A DNA stretch of 64,000 bases from Fibrobacterota bacterium (lineage in GTDB: Bacteria; Fibrobacterota; Fibrobacteria; UBA11236): positions 20,217 to 84,216 of the forward strand of contig JAQBPO010000089.1 in assembly GCA_028287465.1 (NCBI GenBank). The letters run 5' to 3'. The translations under genes and the position numbers were made by a program. Positions 63,994-64,000 of the stretch are shown here, piece by piece; positions within the stretch are counted from its first letter, which is position 1, and every line of letters starts with the position of its first letter. Under the pieces are notes generated by a model that was not told where the DNA came from, did no database searches, and saw only the letters and a program-made list of their open reading frames with translations.

Positions 63994-64000
63994 TTCGGGA

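Overview
The window is a GC-rich bacterial chromosome segment with about 47 protein-coding genes and two tRNA genes (Arg-UCG and Leu-UAG). I see no rRNA, phage, insertion sequence or CRISPR array. The best lineage fit is an environmental member of Fibrobacterota, by inference. It has a TIGR02147/DUF4423-type protein (a paralogous family first defined in Fibrobacter), a giant SprA homologue of the type IX secretion translocon, C-terminal sorting-like domains on secreted enzymes, and many small lipoproteins. The flagellar genes fliD and fliS and the high GC argue against the genus Fibrobacter itself and for a free-living relative.

Layout. 1-6790 (mostly minus): two lipoproteins, a three-gene sugar operon (phosphomannose-isomerase-like cupin, TIM-barrel isomerase/epimerase, Gfo/Idh/MocA oxidoreductase) and a mutarotase-like protein. 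7038-8954 (plus): a MORN-repeat lipoprotein, a coupled small lipoprotein, and tRNA-Arg overlapping the latter's 3' end. 9118-14806: three soluble-type sugar dehydrogenases (GSDH family) and a carbohydrate-binding-module protein. 14931-18797: housekeeping genes (DinB/YfiT, endonuclease V, DivIVA with a 50-aa membrane protein, an FMN split-barrel protein, YggS). 18824-26981 (minus): the proteostasis block tig-clpP-clpX-lon, tRNA-Leu and RNase G. 27399-32593 (minus): a four-gene operon GSDH / DUF1080 / outer-membrane barrel / DUF1080. 32859-35422: a TIGR02147 regulator-like protein coupled to a DUF2341-LamG lipoprotein. 35816-43596: sprA divergent from rsmA (ksgA). 43863-48006: fliD-fliS-fliT-like operon divergent from a 270-aa RpoD-type sigma factor, around an AT-rich island with operator-like repeats. 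48104-54145: ThuA, M32 carboxypeptidase, a receiver protein, and aguB-aguA-CPBP protease. 54268-58093: a PrsR-type sigma-54 activator divergent from an unusual phosphoglycosyltransferase-STAS-deacetylase fusion. 58281-64000: a third DUF1080 protein, a GATase, membrane and barrel proteins, a gene-free stretch with a long inverted repeat, and an LpoB-like lipoprotein.

Functional reading. Four GSDH-type dehydrogenases, three DUF1080 (3-keto-disaccharide hydrolase family) proteins, ThuA, Gfo/Idh/MocA and an AP-endonuclease-2-fold isomerase together suggest oxidative (3-keto type) attack on glycosides in the envelope, with some enzymes exported by the SprA-dependent system. The fusion protein plus PrsR plus the CPBP protease resemble pieces of exosortase-associated exopolysaccharide loci, but no exosortase gene is in the window. 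These system-level statements are inferences; the family calls rest on visible motifs.
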